Positions 44,730 through 54,725 are shown, numbered from the stretch's first letter. The stretch: DNA of 64,000 nucleotides from Psychrobacter sp. ANT_WB68 (GCF_008369115.1 NZ_VOAZ01000004.1:1-64000); one strand, 5' to 3'. Notes: a model not told the origin generated them from the sequence alone. Made by a program: numbers and translations.

Positions 44730-45743
44730 ATGACCACCACTGATCTACCTGCTAAGCATTATCAAACTGCATCTTTTGATGCTTCTACCAATAACCCATC
44801 TGCATGTAATAGTACGCTTGACGACAGCTTTGCTGCTATTGATTGGCAAGCACCGTGGCTCTGTCACTTAAACCAGTTAGGCTATATTAGTAAAATCATC
44901 ATTCAATTAAGTGGCTTAAATAATGAGCCTGCTCAGACAGACAAAATAGAACATACGCCTGATATTATCGCCAAGGTTTTAAATACAGCATTGCAGCAAC
45001 AGGCTAACGACCTACAACAGTCACTACCGCAAACAAAACCTGCGCTCAATAATCAAGCTAAAACCTTACGATTTGTCTCACAAGATGCGCTACCAGAAGG
45101 CGAGGCGTACGAGAGCTTTATCGGTACGACCGGTAATATTCCGACGCGTGATAATTTGCATGATTTATTTAACGGCAGTATTTGGCTAACCTTTCCCAAA
45201 ACTAAAGCGCTGCTCAATTACTATCATATGCTTGAAATTGAGCAGCAAGGTATTGGGAGCAGTCGAGGACGCGTTCGCGATACTATTACGGTGTTTGATG
45301 AAAATGGCGCAATATTGGTGACAGCTGAGTCTAGTATTGGTGAAGCGCTGATTAATTTTGATTGGCAGGGAAGTTTGGTTGCACCGCGTGACAAATGGGA
45401 TAAATCCAAGCAATCGAATAACCAGTCTCAAGCGGCGGTTTATATTTTTGGTCATGCACTGTTAGAAAAGCTACTACAACCGCGCAAAGCATTATGCGCT
45501 CATAGTATTGTTATTCATGTCGCGCAAGACTTTTTTACCTTATCGTTATCTGAGCGTATCGGTCACTTGGATCAGAAAGTAACTGACTATATGGACGCTC
45601 TATTATCACAGCCAGATGTAACACCGCGCAAACTGTCTCCATTACCTATTTTGGGTGTGCCACACTTTTGGGCGGAGAATGCCAATCCTAGCTTTTATGA
45701 GGATTGCCAAGTCTTTCGGAGCGGTCGTCGCCGTCAAAAGTAA
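44730..45743 (+). CDS. DUF3025 family protein
   Basis: 337 residues. I recognise the DUF3025 blocks: LRFVSQDALPEGEAYESFI, GNIPTRDNLHDLFNGSIWL, TFPKTKALLNYYH and, further on, VYIFGHALLEKLL. The family function is unknown. A polar N-terminal segment of about 40 residues precedes the first block. No signal peptide or TM segment. It is divergent from the DUF457 gene, with 115 bases between. Confidence 0.8.
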   Translation: MTTTDLPAKHYQTASFDASTNNPSACNSTLDDSFAAIDWQAPWLCHLNQLGYISKIIIQLSGLNNEPAQTDKIEHTPDIIAKVLNTALQQQANDLQQSLPQTKPALNNQAKTLRFVSQDALPEGEAYESFIGTTGNIPTRDNLHDLFNGSIWLTFPKTKALLNYYHMLEIEQQGIGSSRGRVRDTITVFDENGAILVTAESSIGEALINFDWQGSLVAPRDKWDKSKQSNNQSQAAVYIFGHALLEKLLQPRKALCAHSIVIHVAQDFFTLSLSERIGHLDQKVTDYMDALLSQPDVTPRKLSPLPILGVPHFWAENANPSFYEDCQVFRSGRRRQK

Positions 45744-46098
45744 AAGACAAGTAAATACCTTGATAATCGAGTGCTAAAGCATTGTTACGTTTACGATTGT
45801 GCCACGATTTGACTACGTCTAGACGTTAACAAAGCACGGGTTATTTGTTATGGTAAAAGGGCGTTACTGTTAAACGCTAGAGAGATGCTTATATCTTTTG
45901 TTAATGCCGCTCTTACTAATATAACAACACAGCTGGCTATTTCTATTAGCTACTATTATCAGCTACTAAGCTCTAGCCATTAAACGTAATGACATTCATT
46001 TAATAAAAATTTAAGTACCAGCTATTTAGCCACCAATTATCTGCATAAACTCATAACGATTTATGTCAAGGATATATAACAACGATAAGGAAGCTACC
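45744..46098. other. Upstream region of acnA
   Basis: A 355-bp interval without a credible ORF. It must hold the acnA promoter. No clear sigma-70 pair, FNR or CRP site was convincing by eye. Confidence 0.35.
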
Positions 46099-48906
46099 AT
46101 GAGTGATATTTTTAATGTAAAAGACACCATTTCGGTCGCGGGCAAGGAACATGCCTATTACAGTTTACCGAAGCTGACTGAAACTTTCGAGCACATCAGC
46201 AAACTGCCATTTTGCATGAAAATCGTCTTAGAAAACCTATTACGTAATGAAGACGACGGTCAATCTGTCGGCAAAAAGCATATTGAGGCGGTTGCCAATT
46301 GGGACGCGGGGGCAGAAGCGTCAAAAGAAATTGCCTTTATGCCCGCCCGCGTCGTCTTGCAAGATTTTACTGGCGTGCCGTCAGTGGTCGACTTAGCAGC
46401 CATGCGTGATGCGGTGGTGAAGCTTGGCGGCAAAGCGGATCAAATCAATCCCTTTATCCCGAGTGAATTGGTCGTTGACCATTCTGTGCAAGTTGACGCC
46501 TATGGTCGCGAAGATGCACTAGATTTAAACGAAAAGATTGAATTTAAACGTAACAATGAGCGTTATGAGTTTTTGCATTGGGGTAAGAATGCCTTTAAAA
46601 ACTTCGTTGTTGTTCCACCAGCGACCGGTATTGTGCATCAGGTTAACTTAGAATACTTGGCGCGCGTGGTGATGGCGGCTGATGTCGATGGCGAGCTGAC
46701 CGCTTATCCTGACACCGTATTTGGTACTGACAGTCATACCACCATGATTAATGGTATTGGTGTCCTTGGTTGGGGTGTCGGTGGTATTGAAGCGGAAGCG
46801 GCGATGCTCAATCAACCATCATCGATGCTGATTCCACAAGTCGTTGGTTTTGAGCTAAAGGGTAAGCTCACCGAAGGCGTTACCGCCACAGACTTGGTAT
46901 TACGCGTGGTTGAAATGTTGCGTGCGCATGGTGTGGTTGGTAAGTTCGTCGAGTTTTATGGCGAAGGTCTACACAGTATGCCGCTTGCTGATCGAGCCAC
47001 CATTGCCAATATGGCGCCCGAGTATGGCGCAACCTGCGGTATTTTCCCGATTGATCAAATGGCGATTGATTATCTGCGTCTGTCAGGTCGAGAAGAGAGC
47101 CAGATTGAGCTGGTCGAGAAATACGCTAAGGCGCAGGGTCTATGGCACGATGCTGATACCCCAGTAGCAACTTATTCAAGTAAGTTGGAATTGGACTTAT
47201 CATCCGTTCAACCCGCACTGGCTGGCCCAAACTTGCCACAACAGCGTATCAATCTGTCTGATATGCACGAAAAATTTGGTGAAACCCTGAAAGTGATGAC
47301 CAAAGACCGTAAGAAGGAAATTGAAGCCAAGGTTCGCTTTGATGAAGAAGGCGGTAAGCAAGAGCAAGCCAAATATTTGGCGGCAAAACCCAAGCCTTTC
47401 TGTGCTGAGGGCAGTACTTACTGCACGGTTAAAATTGAGGATGAAGAGTATCAATTGCGTGATGGCTCTGTCGTTATTGCGGCCATTACTTCTTGTACCA
47501 ACACTTCAAATCCCGCTGTAATGATTGGCGCAGGTTTAGTGGCTAAAAAAGCCGCGGCAAAAGGTCTAACGGCTAAACCTTGGGTTAAGACATCTCTTGC
47601 TCCAGGCTCTAAAGTGGTGACTGATTACCTTGAAAAAGCCAAATTGATGGATGAGCTCGAGAAAGTGGGCTTTTACTTAGTTGGCTATGGCTGCACCACT
47701 TGTATCGGTAACTCAGGTCCGCTGTTAGAGGCAATCGAAGGCGCTATCGAAGAAGGCGATTTGGTTGCCGCTGCCGTACTATCAGGCAACCGTAACTTTG
47801 AAGGTCGCATTCACTCGCATGTTAAGGCAAGCTACTTGGCATCGCCTCCGTTAGTGGTTGCTTATGCGCTGGCAGGTACGGTCGATATTGACTTGACCAC
47901 CCATCCGCTAGGACAAGACCTAGACGGTAATGATGTCTTCCTAAAAGACATCTGGCCGACGTCAGATGAGATTAATGAGCTGATTGCCAATAATATCGAC
48001 GCTGATATGTTCCGTAAAAACTACGGTGAAGTGTTTGACGGTAGTGCCGCATGGAACGCCATTAGCTCAGCTGATAGCCAGTTGTATCCATGGAGCGAAG
48101 CGTCTACTTATATCAAAAATCCGCCATTCTTTGATGGTATGACCATGGAGCCAGAAGGTATCCCTGATATCGAAGGCGCGCGTATCTTGGGTTTATTTGG
48201 TGATTCAATCACTACTGACCATATCTCACCAGCTGGTAATATCGATCCAGACTCGCCAGCAGGTAAATACTTACAAGAGCGTGGCGTGCTACAAGCCGAC
48301 TTCAACAGCTATGGCTCACGCCGTGGTAATGACGCGGTCATGACGCGCGGTACCTTTGCCAATATCCGTATCAAAAACACCATGATGGCTGGCAAAGAGG
48401 GCGGTTATACCTATTACTTCAACGGTGATAGCGCCACGCTACAAGACGGCGAAGAAATGGCCATTTATGATGCGGCAATGAAGTATAAAGAAGACAAGCG
48501 TCCGCTCGTAGTCCTTGGTGGAGCAGAATATGGCTCTGGCTCTAGTCGTGACTGGGCAGCTAAAGGGACAATCTTACTCGGGGTAAAAGCGGTATTGACT
48601 AGCTCGTTTGAGCGTATTCACCGCTCAAACCTAGTTGGTATGGGTGTGTTGCCACTGACCTTTAAAGCAGGCGAAAATGCTGCGACTTATAATCTAGATG
48701 GTTCTGAGGTGCTTAGCATTACAGGTCTAGATAATGGTGAGAGCAAGACCGCAAAAGTCACGGCCACACGTGCAGATGGTTCGTCTGAGAGCTTTGATGT
48801 CAACGTCATGCTACAGACGCCAAAAGAGCGCGAATACGTGCGTCACGGCGGTGTACTGCACTATGTACTACGTCAATTGGCAGCTGAGAGTAAAAACGCT
48901 GCGTAA
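46099..48906 (+). CDS. acnA: Aconitate hydratase A
   Basis: Converts citrate to isocitrate in the TCA cycle through a [4Fe-4S] cluster. 935 residues, AcnA/IRP type. Cluster ligands are visible in SCTNTSNP and the CTTCIGNSGPL pair. Other blocks are DSHTTMINGIGVLGWGVGG, the TCA-site AGNIDPDSPAGKYL, GGAEYGSGSSRDWAAKG and SNLVGMGVLPL. ATG 46099 has AAGGA 8 bases upstream and is preferred over the ATG at 46063. An internal charged linker near residues 400-440 (KKEIEAKVRFDEEGGKQEQA) is longer than usual. Confidence 0.96.
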   Translation: MSDIFNVKDTISVAGKEHAYYSLPKLTETFEHISKLPFCMKIVLENLLRNEDDGQSVGKKHIEAVANWDAGAEASKEIAFMPARVVLQDFTGVPSVVDLAAMRDAVVKLGGKADQINPFIPSELVVDHSVQVDAYGREDALDLNEKIEFKRNNERYEFLHWGKNAFKNFVVVPPATGIVHQVNLEYLARVVMAADVDGELTAYPDTVFGTDSHTTMINGIGVLGWGVGGIEAEAAMLNQPSSMLIPQVVGFELKGKLTEGVTATDLVLRVVEMLRAHGVVGKFVEFYGEGLHSMPLADRATIANMAPEYGATCGIFPIDQMAIDYLRLSGREESQIELVEKYAKAQGLWHDADTPVATYSSKLELDLSSVQPALAGPNLPQQRINLSDMHEKFGETLKVMTKDRKKEIEAKVRFDEEGGKQEQAKYLAAKPKPFCAEGSTYCTVKIEDEEYQLRDGSVVIAAITSCTNTSNPAVMIGAGLVAKKAAAKGLTAKPWVKTSLAPGSKVVTDYLEKAKLMDELEKVGFYLVGYGCTTCIGNSGPLLEAIEGAIEEGDLVAAAVLSGNRNFEGRIHSHVKASYLASPPLVVAYALAGTVDIDLTTHPLGQDLDGNDVFLKDIWPTSDEINELIANNIDADMFRKNYGEVFDGSAAWNAISSADSQLYPWSEASTYIKNPPFFDGMTMEPEGIPDIEGARILGLFGDSITTDHISPAGNIDPDSPAGKYLQERGVLQADFNSYGSRRGNDAVMTRGTFANIRIKNTMMAGKEGGYTYYFNGDSATLQDGEEMAIYDAAMKYKEDKRPLVVLGGAEYGSGSSRDWAAKGTILLGVKAVLTSSFERIHRSNLVGMGVLPLTFKAGENAATYNLDGSEVLSITGLDNGESKTAKVTATRADGSSESFDVNVMLQTPKEREYVRHGGVLHYVLRQLAAESKNAA

Positions 48907-48926
48907 TGATTAGTTATATTTAGAAT

Positions 48927-48970
48927 AAAAAAAGCCCAGTCCCAGTTAAAGTATGGGATTGGGCTTTTTT
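48927..48970. terminator. Terminator after acnA
   Basis: A 12-bp stem, with A-runs before and TTTTTT after, around a 9-base loop. One G-U pair. It can serve the convergent minus-strand gene as well. Confidence 0.88.
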
Positions 48971-49019
48971 ATTATCTGGGAAAACAGAAAGCAAGTATTT
49001 GAAATTTTATTTTCATTGG

Positions 49020-49478
49020 TTATCTAAAGTTCTCATTCCAGCTCTCCTTAAATATTGTATTTAAGAATTTTTCTTTATCAATGCTGCCGTCAGTGTTCAA
49101 GCAAGTCTTATCGACGAAAAGATAATTCGTCCAGCTAATATCAGGAGATAGTGAATTAATTTCATTTACGATATCAACTTCGCTAATTTCAGAAAAATCT
49201 CTAATAACGAGTTTTTGTGCTAGCTCTAAAATGCGCCTCTTTGTTTTATACTCATTAGAATTTGGATACTCAGTAATTTTGTCAAAAAATCCCTCATAAT
49301 TTATACTTAAGTCTTCGTTTACATACGTCTCACTCCAGAATATATAATCACTCCAAAAAGGGTCGGGAGACAGTTTATTTAGTTCAATATTTATTTCTAT
49401 TTGCCTAGATTCTGAGCAGGTTGCGTTAATTAACTCTTCCAGTAATAAAGTAAATTTTTTCTTGGTATCATCGTTCAT
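49020..49478 (-). CDS. Hypothetical protein made of two tandem repeats
   Basis: About 152 residues, A+T-rich and acidic. It contains two copies of a roughly 60-residue unit. Each unit ends with the pattern INxLSPDxxWxxYxF, then a Lys/Asp-rich acidic segment with NxDGSIxxEKF or NEDLSINYEGFF. The two pairs that line up best are ELNKLSPDPFWSDYIFWSE and EINSLSPDISWTNYLFVDK. No signal peptide or TM segment. AGGAA at 49485 sits 6 bases before ATG 49478, so I preferred this start to the upstream ATG at 49496. I do not recognise the family. It stands alone, convergent with acnA. Confidence 0.65.
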   Translation of the reverse strand: MNDDTKKKFTLLLEELINATCSESRQIEINIELNKLSPDPFWSDYIFWSETYVNEDLSINYEGFFDKITEYPNSNEYKTKRRILELAQKLVIRDFSEISEVDIVNEINSLSPDISWTNYLFVDKTCLNTDGSIDKEKFLNTIFKESWNENFR

Positions 49479-49798
49479 TATTATTTCCTGTATCATTTAT
49501 TTCAATTGTTTTAACCCTTCTCACATACCCGTAAATAACAATTATGATAAATCAACAGGCAACCTACTAAATGTCTATCAAAGCGTTTATGATAAGAGTA
49601 AGAGACATTAATCATAGCTTAATTCTTAATTCACCTCACAAATAATAATATTAGAAACCATTAGATATGACTTACCTTTACTCTTTATAAGAAATTGATC
49701 AAACCAAAATATTTTATACAAAATGCATAATAGGTCATAGGCGTTTTTGCTACGATAGCAAAAACGTATCAAGTATTTATTGATAAAAGGAAGTTGAG
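49479..49798. other. Divergent interval with a strong hairpin
   Basis: 320 bp, A+T-rich and without a gene. Apart from the hairpin at 49742-49766 I see no clear site. Confidence 0.35.
49742..49766 (+). promoter_or_regulatory. Perfect 11-bp hairpin upstream of the SH3-like gene
   Basis: CGTTTTTGCTA, three bases, TAGCAAAAACG. It lies 32 bases before ATG 49799 and has no trailing U-run, so it is not a terminator. It could be an operator dyad or an mRNA 5' stabilising hairpin. Confidence 0.5.
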
Positions 49799-50098
49799 AT
49801 GAAACGATTGATTGGTATATTCGCCCTATCTATTTTTACTATCACAGCTGGGATGGGGGCGGCGCATGCAGAGCAGGTTTGTAAAGTAACCGATCCTACT
49901 GGCACGCCATTAAATATTCGTGATAAACCGAATGGTAAGATTATCAATAAACTACGCAACGATCGTGAAGTTTATATCACAGAAACCACTTACGATAATA
50001 AAGACCGTCCGTGGGTGTATCTAGAAGGGTACTATCAAGGAGAATACAGACAATGGGGTTGGGCGATTAGAGAGTTTGTTTCTTGTTATGGTCGTTAG
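49799..50098 (+). CDS. Secreted small SH3-like protein
   Basis: 99 residues. Signal peptide MKRLIGIFALSIFTITAGMG ending at HAEQ. The mature part has an SH3b-like pattern (LNIRDKPNGKIINKLRNDREVYITE, then WVYLEG and WGWAIREFVSC), with Cys near both ends that could pair. Such domains in bacteria bind peptidoglycan or other surface ligands, but no enzyme domain is attached here. AAGGA precedes ATG 49799. The role is unknown. Confidence 0.8.
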   Translation: MKRLIGIFALSIFTITAGMGAAHAEQVCKVTDPTGTPLNIRDKPNGKIINKLRNDREVYITETTYDNKDRPWVYLEGYYQGEYRQWGWAIREFVSCYGR

Positions 50099-50465
50099 TG
50101 TGAGCACTAAAGGTTGTTCTTAATATAGCAATAGGCAAATTGAGTACCTTTCTAATGCCAATGTAAAAGAAATCGAGACTGGTAAAATATTTGGCATAAA
50201 TAAAACGCAGATACTCTCTATACTCGACGATGAATTAAAATACCTAATGAAGTAGCTTGAGTAGTTTTTAATCACCCTGTGCTCTGAGCTTTTAATAAAG
50301 CTAGCCCGTCTCACATTAAAGCATCTAAATAATGATTAACAGCAATTTGAAGAAATGACAGACATAAAAAAGCCCAGTCACCATATGATGATTGGGCTTT
50401 TTTATTGTTCGCTTATTAGTCTAATCTGATGCTAAGCAAAAGTGCTAATAAGTGACGCCGGATAG
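50099..50465. other. Interval between the SH3-like gene and tRNA-Glu
   Basis: 367 bp. Apart from the terminator at 50366-50404 no feature is clear. A 64-codon ORF here on the minus strand has no ribosome site and a low-complexity Ser/Leu composition, and I reject it. Confidence 0.4.
50366..50404. terminator. Hairpin terminator before tRNA-Glu
   Basis: Stem AGCCCAGTCA/TGATTGGGCT with one G-U pair, flanked by A-runs and T-runs. It resembles the acnA terminator in sequence. On the minus strand it ends the tRNA transcript. Confidence 0.8.
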
Positions 50466-50541
50466 TGGCGTCCCCAGGGGGATTCGAACCCCCGTTACCG
50501 CCGTGAAAGGGCGGTGTCCTAGGCCTCTAGACGATGGGGAC
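50466..50541 (-). tRNA. tRNA-Glu (anticodon TTC)
   Basis: 76 bases on the minus strand including encoded CCA. Acceptor GTCCCCA/TGGGGAC, anticodon loop with TTC inside the CGCCC/GGCGG region and the T-loop GGTTCGAATCC are clear. The run continues with tRNA-Ala upstream and then gltX. Confidence 0.95.
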
Positions 50542-50698
50542 GCATAGAGTGTTATAACCAGTGGTTACAACGGTACTTCACAATATCAGAGAGCTTATCT
50601 ATTGATAATAGAGCAAGCTGTGCCTAGGTGCTGATATCGTCCTACTAGCGAGTATTTATATCAATTTTCAGTAATACTGAGCGTTGCAATAAATAGTA

Positions 50699-50774
50699 TG
50701 GTGGAGCTAAACGGAGTCGAACCGTTGACCCCTTGCATGCCATGCAAGTGCTCTACCAACTGAGCTATAGCCCC
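50699..50774 (-). tRNA. tRNA-Ala (anticodon GGC)
   Basis: 76 bases including CCA. Starts GGGGCTATAGCTCAG, anticodon stem CTTGC/GCAAG with loop ATGGCAT (anticodon GGC), T-loop GGTTCGACTCC. Matches the typical proteobacterial tRNA-Ala(GGC) closely. Confidence 0.95.
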
Positions 50775-50896
50775 TCGCTAAGAGTGTGCGTATTTTATGT
50801 AAGACCAGCAGTCTTGTCAACTGCTATTTTCAAAATAATTGATAAATATGCGAAAAAATATGATTAATGGTGTTTTATCGACTTATTAAGCCCAAA

Positions 50897-51262
50897 TTAG
50901 CGTGGGTTTTGCTGACTAGCGATCTCTTTAATGGCTTTATCAGTAAAAAATTCTTCTTCTGTACCATCTGAAAAAATAACTGCAGCACATTCTGTGGGGA
51001 TATATTGCCCACCCTTTTGTTGTACTGTGCTGATGCCTTTAAAGCCAACGATGTCAGATTCTTTTAATAGTTCTACATTCTGCTTGGTGTAATTGCAGTA
51101 AGTGGTGTATATCCACTTTAGGTCTTCAAAGTCTTGACCAGTTGTAAGGGTTAGCTGGGCATTGTATAGCTCTTTTACGATGGCATCATAGTATCTTTGC
51201 GCTTCTTTTAGCGTGTTAAAGACATAATCTTTGCTTTCGATGGTGACGGTTTTAGCGCTCAT
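50897..51262 (-). CDS. DUF3223-like hypothetical protein
   Basis: About 121 residues, cytoplasmic. The first part (VTIESKDYVFNTLKEAQRYY, then a helix) resembles DUF3223 proteins, a small fold seen in bacteria and plant RNA polymerase V subunits. The middle half carries DIVGFKGISTVQQKGG and an acidic FSDGTEEEFF strand. ATG 51262 has GGAA upstream and is preferred to TTG 51274. The role is unknown. Confidence 0.6.
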   Translation of the reverse strand: MSAKTVTIESKDYVFNTLKEAQRYYDAIVKELYNAQLTLTTGQDFEDLKWIYTTYCNYTKQNVELLKESDIVGFKGISTVQQKGGQYIPTECAAVIFSDGTEEEFFTDKAIKEIASQQNPR

Positions 51263-51325
51263 TTTTATTTCCAATTGAGAGTTTAAATAAATAATATTCG
51301 TATGCCAGTGCTGAGATTAACGTAA

Positions 51326-51359
51326 AGAGGGGTCAGTATGAGCCTGACCCCTCTTTTTT
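51326..51359. terminator. Terminator between the DUF3223-like gene and gltX
   Basis: An 11-bp stem GAGGGGTCAG-type (51326-51336 with 51344-51354), with a TATGAGC loop. The strong U-run (TTTTTTA) is on the plus strand. On the minus strand, where gltX ends at 51404, the tail is weaker (CTTTACG). It may still act as a gltX terminator. Confidence 0.75.
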
Positions 51360-51403
51360 ATTCACTAATAATATTATGAATCAATAGTGTTATTAACAAA
51401 CAA

Positions 51404-52930
51404 CTATTCCGCTGCCAAAAAGTCTGGCAATTCCGCTGCTTGTTTCTCTATTTTTTTAAGTTTCTTTTTACCCAAGCCGCCCAATACATCAATGGCATGA
51501 CGCAAACGTATCAGCGTCATATCGGCACCGATAATCGCCATAGAGTTCATGACCGGCGTCGATGAGGTGCTACCAGCAATGGCGACAAAGAAAGGCGCCA
51601 TAAAGTCGCGCATTTTAATATCAAGATGGGCAGCAAGACCTTTTAGGGTGGCGTAGATATTTTCTTCCGACCACGTCGGTAAGGTTTCTAACTGCCAAAG
51701 CGCCAGTTGTAGCATCTCTATGATTTGCTCAGCCGTTAGTGACTTATGGGTAAAGCTCTCAGCATTGATATCTGGTAAGTTTTGGAAATAAAAGCCACCC
51801 CAATTAACCGCATCAGACAGTAATTCGATACGTGGCTGAATCGCCGCTGCGATCGCGGTTAATTTGTCACTGTTACTCGCCCAATCGAGGATTTTATTTT
51901 TGAGTTCTTCAGGGGTAAGTGCGCGTAGCCATTCTGCATTAAGCCAGTTCAGTTTTTCGATATCGAAAATAGGACCGCCAAGTGACACGCGCTGAATATC
52001 AAAGCTGGCAATCATTTCCTCTAAGGTGAATTTCTCTGCTTCGTCAGGCATAGAGTAGCCCATACGGCCGAGGTAATTTAGCAGGGCTTCAGGTAGCACT
52101 CCGGCATCACGATAGTAGGTGATAGAAGTTGGGTTTTTACGCTTAGACAGTTTTGATTTATCTGGATTACGCAGTAATGGCATATGGCATAGTACTGGCA
52201 TCTTCCAACCAAAATATTCATAAAGCAGCTGATGTTTCGGCGCAGAGTTGAGCCATTCTTCACCGCGCAATACGTGACTGATGTCCATCAAATGGTCATC
52301 GACGACGTTTGCTAAGTGATAAGTCGGCATACCGTCGGTTTTTAGCAGCACTTGCATATCCACTTGTGTCCAAGGAATCTCAACCGTGCCACGTAGCATA
52401 TCTTGTACCTGACAGACACCTTCGGTTGGCACACGCATACGAATGACGTGCGGTTTACCCTCATTGACCAATTGCTCGGTTTTCTCTGCAGCTAAATGAG
52501 CACAGCGACCGTCGTAACGTGGGGTTTCGCCATTGGCCATTTGCTCAGCGCGCATGGCATCCAGCTCTTCACTGCTACAAAAGCACCGAAAGGCATGATC
52601 GTTTTCAATAAGCTGTTCAGCATGCTTTTTATAAATCTCACTACGCTCGCTCTGACGATAAGGTGCGTGCGGACCGCCGATATCTGGACCTTCCGCCCAG
52701 TCAAGACCGACCCAGCGCAGCGCATCCAAAATCATTTTTTCAGATTGCTCCGTTGAGCGGGTTTGGTCGGTATCTTCGATACGTAAAATAAACTCGCCAC
52801 CATGGGCTTTAGCAAAGGCTAAATTAAAGAGCGCGATATAAGCGGTGCCGACATGCGGAAAGCCAGTAGGCGATGGCGCAATACGAGTACGGATAGGACG
52901 GGTGCTGTTAGCAGTAGAGGTTTGCATCAT
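51404..52930 (-). CDS. gltX: Glutamyl-tRNA synthetase
   Basis: Charges tRNA-Glu, the tRNA encoded nearby. 508 residues, class I. The HIGH-type motif is PHVG at residues 25-28, followed by YIALFNLAF. The KMSKS-type site is [18 protein letters not shown]-type connector and the zinc-like CFCSSEELD segment are present, and the C-terminal anticodon-binding helices end near [13 protein letters not shown]. The discriminating motif matches non-mitochondrial GluRS rather than GlnRS. Two adjacent ATGs at 52930 and 52927 are both possible starts. Upstream it is divergent from rsmH. Confidence 0.96.
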   Translation of the reverse strand: MMQTSTANSTRPIRTRIAPSPTGFPHVGTAYIALFNLAFAKAHGGEFILRIEDTDQTRSTEQSEKMILDALRWVGLDWAEGPDIGGPHAPYRQSERSEIYKKHAEQLIENDHAFRCFCSSEELDAMRAEQMANGETPRYDGRCAHLAAEKTEQLVNEGKPHVIRMRVPTEGVCQVQDMLRGTVEIPWTQVDMQVLLKTDGMPTYHLANVVDDHLMDISHVLRGEEWLNSAPKHQLLYEYFGWKMPVLCHMPLLRNPDKSKLSKRKNPTSITYYRDAGVLPEALLNYLGRMGYSMPDEAEKFTLEEMIASFDIQRVSLGGPIFDIEKLNWLNAEWLRALTPEELKNKILDWASNSDKLTAIAAAIQPRIELLSDAVNWGGFYFQNLPDINAESFTHKSLTAEQIIEMLQLALWQLETLPTWSEENIYATLKGLAAHLDIKMRDFMAPFFVAIAGSTSSTPVMNSMAIIGADMTLIRLRHAIDVLGGLGKKKLKKIEKQAAELPDFLAAE

Positions 52931-53253
52931 AAGAATCTCAGAATGTGGTAGTTAATGAATATGGCAGTAAAAGCTGATAATAAAAAATAGCGGTTAAAGA
53001 TAGTAACGACAAATATGAATCAAAGGTTTTAGTAAAAAATACGGGTGAAACAATAACCGTCCATAGTGAAAAATAGCGTAAAATATAGCGCTAGTATAAC
53101 AGAGAGACGGGATATTTTTAACGAAATGCCCCTCTAGCGCTTGACTACCAGTGTATCCTTGCGATAATAATGTGAAGTAAGTCATAACTTGTTTATTTTC
53201 ATCTGATTTTTTACTATTACCGGTCAAAATGACCGTCATTTACTGAGTCGTTT
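52931..53253. other. Divergent interval between gltX and rsmH
   Basis: 323 bp without a credible gene. It holds a short hairpin CGGTCA-AAA-TGACCG at 53221-53235, about 18 bases before the rsmH GTG, which may affect translation or bind a regulator. No mraZ gene is present. Confidence 0.4.
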
Positions 53254-54405
53254 GTGTCCATATCGAATAATAAGCCAAAAAATAAGCAAAACTCTAAAAC
53301 CACCTCTTCTGCAGTCATTGATAATGCTGAGTCAGAAGTTCATTCGTCTACTGTCGAAAACGATGTTGCTAAGCAGCCTGCTCAAGAGTCTGTTACAGAT
53401 AAAACCACCGCTGATGAATTAAGTTTTGTCCATGATGCGGTGCTGTTACAAGAAACGGTCGCTGCAGTGTTGGGTGTTAAATCTTTACCTAAGCAAACAG
53501 ACAGTGCAGACCAAAATAGCTTAAAAATAAGTGGCATCTATGTTGATGCAACCTTTGGCCGTGGTGGCCATAGTCGCTTGCTATTAAGCCAACTTGCCGA
53601 TGATGCAACGTTGATTGTGTTTGATAAAGACCCGACGGCGATTGCTGTTGCTCGCGAATTGGCAAATACCGATAGCCGCGTAAAAGTGGTGCATGACAGC
53701 TTTGCGACCTTGACCGACAGTTTAGCAGCAATGGGTATCACGAAAGTTGACGGTCTGATGGCGGATTTGGGTATTTCATCGCCACAGATTGATGACGGTA
53801 GTCGCGGTTTTAGTTTTATGCGTGATGGCGCGGTTGATATGCGTATGGATACCAGTCGTGGGCAGTCGGTCGCTGAGTGGCTTGAGACGGTCGCTGAGGA
53901 AACCTTGGCCAATGTGCTCTATGAGTTTGGTGAAGAGCGTCATAGCCGCCGTATAGCGCGTGCGATTAAGCAGATGGACAGTTATACCTCTACGCTTGAG
54001 CTGGCAGAGGTGATAAAAGTTGCCCATCCCAATTGGCAGCGTGGCAAGCATCCGGCGACCCAGAGTTTTCAAGCCATGCGAATTTTTATCAATAATGAGC
54101 TTGGCGATGTTGATAGCTTTTTAGAACAAAGTATTCCTATTTTAAAGTCGGGTGGGCAGTTGGCAGTCATTAGTTTTCATTCCTTAGAAGATCGCCGCAT
54201 CAAGCAGTTTTTGCAGCGTCATAGTAAAGGGCAGTATCCAGAAGATGAAAACTTACCGATGCCGCCGAAGCGCCCACGTTACTTTAGTAAGCCTAAACGC
54301 GTCGGTCCTAGCAAGGCAGAAATCAGCCAAAACCCACGCTCACGTAGCGCGTGGTTGCGCATGGCCACCCGTACCGATATTGACTATGTACCGGTCGATG
54401 AGTAA
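53254..54405 (+). CDS. rsmH: 16S rRNA (cytosine-1402-N4) methyltransferase
   Basis: N4-methylates C1402 of 16S rRNA, first gene of the division/cell-wall cluster. SAM-binding glycine motif VDATFGRGGHSRLLL, LMADLGISSPQIDDGSRGFSF, and FHSLEDRRIKQF with the later RPRYFSKPKR-type tail match the family. At 383 residues it is about 70 longer than E. coli RsmH: a polar N-terminal 50-residue extension (Asn/Ser/Thr/Glu/Lys-rich) and a 17-residue insert at KSLPKQTDSADQ. GTG 53254 is the only start that reads into the frame with the extension. A start within the extension cannot be excluded. Confidence 0.93.
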   Translation: MSISNNKPKNKQNSKTTSSAVIDNAESEVHSSTVENDVAKQPAQESVTDKTTADELSFVHDAVLLQETVAAVLGVKSLPKQTDSADQNSLKISGIYVDATFGRGGHSRLLLSQLADDATLIVFDKDPTAIAVARELANTDSRVKVVHDSFATLTDSLAAMGITKVDGLMADLGISSPQIDDGSRGFSFMRDGAVDMRMDTSRGQSVAEWLETVAEETLANVLYEFGEERHSRRIARAIKQMDSYTSTLELAEVIKVAHPNWQRGKHPATQSFQAMRIFINNELGDVDSFLEQSIPILKSGGQLAVISFHSLEDRRIKQFLQRHSKGQYPEDENLPMPPKRPRYFSKPKRVGPSKAEISQNPRSRSAWLRMATRTDIDYVPVDE

Positions 54406-54725
54406 TCAAATATTTATGGCTTGCATGTAGGTTTGCAAAGGTAAGTGTTAATCAGTTTTTTGATGATGAATTTTAGTGATTCAATCAAATTATTAAGTCG
54501 CGTACGAATTAGGCATACGCAATCAGTAGAAATAGCGAAATGTCTTAATACTTACGCGGCTGTTAAAAAGCTGTAAACATTATCTGCTAGGCTCAGCAGT
54601 TACTTTTTTGCTTGGTTTTGTTTCTGCTCGTTTTTTTATTGATGGTGCTGATGGCTCATGAGAGTGTGATCACTCATAAATGGTTGTCGCTTTTTATATT
54701 TTGAAGTTCACTTTTTGAGATCGTC
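54406..54725. other. rsmH-ftsL intercistronic region
   Basis: 320 bp, long for this cluster. It may carry an internal promoter for ftsL-ftsI-murE. A GAGTG/CACTC dyad with TGAT in the loop occurs near 54662-54676. No ORF is convincing. Confidence 0.35.

Noticed and set aside
54662-54676. CRP-like half-site in the rsmH-ftsL gap
   Set aside because: Only one TGTGA half is present and the matching TCACA half is missing, so it is more likely a chance dyad.
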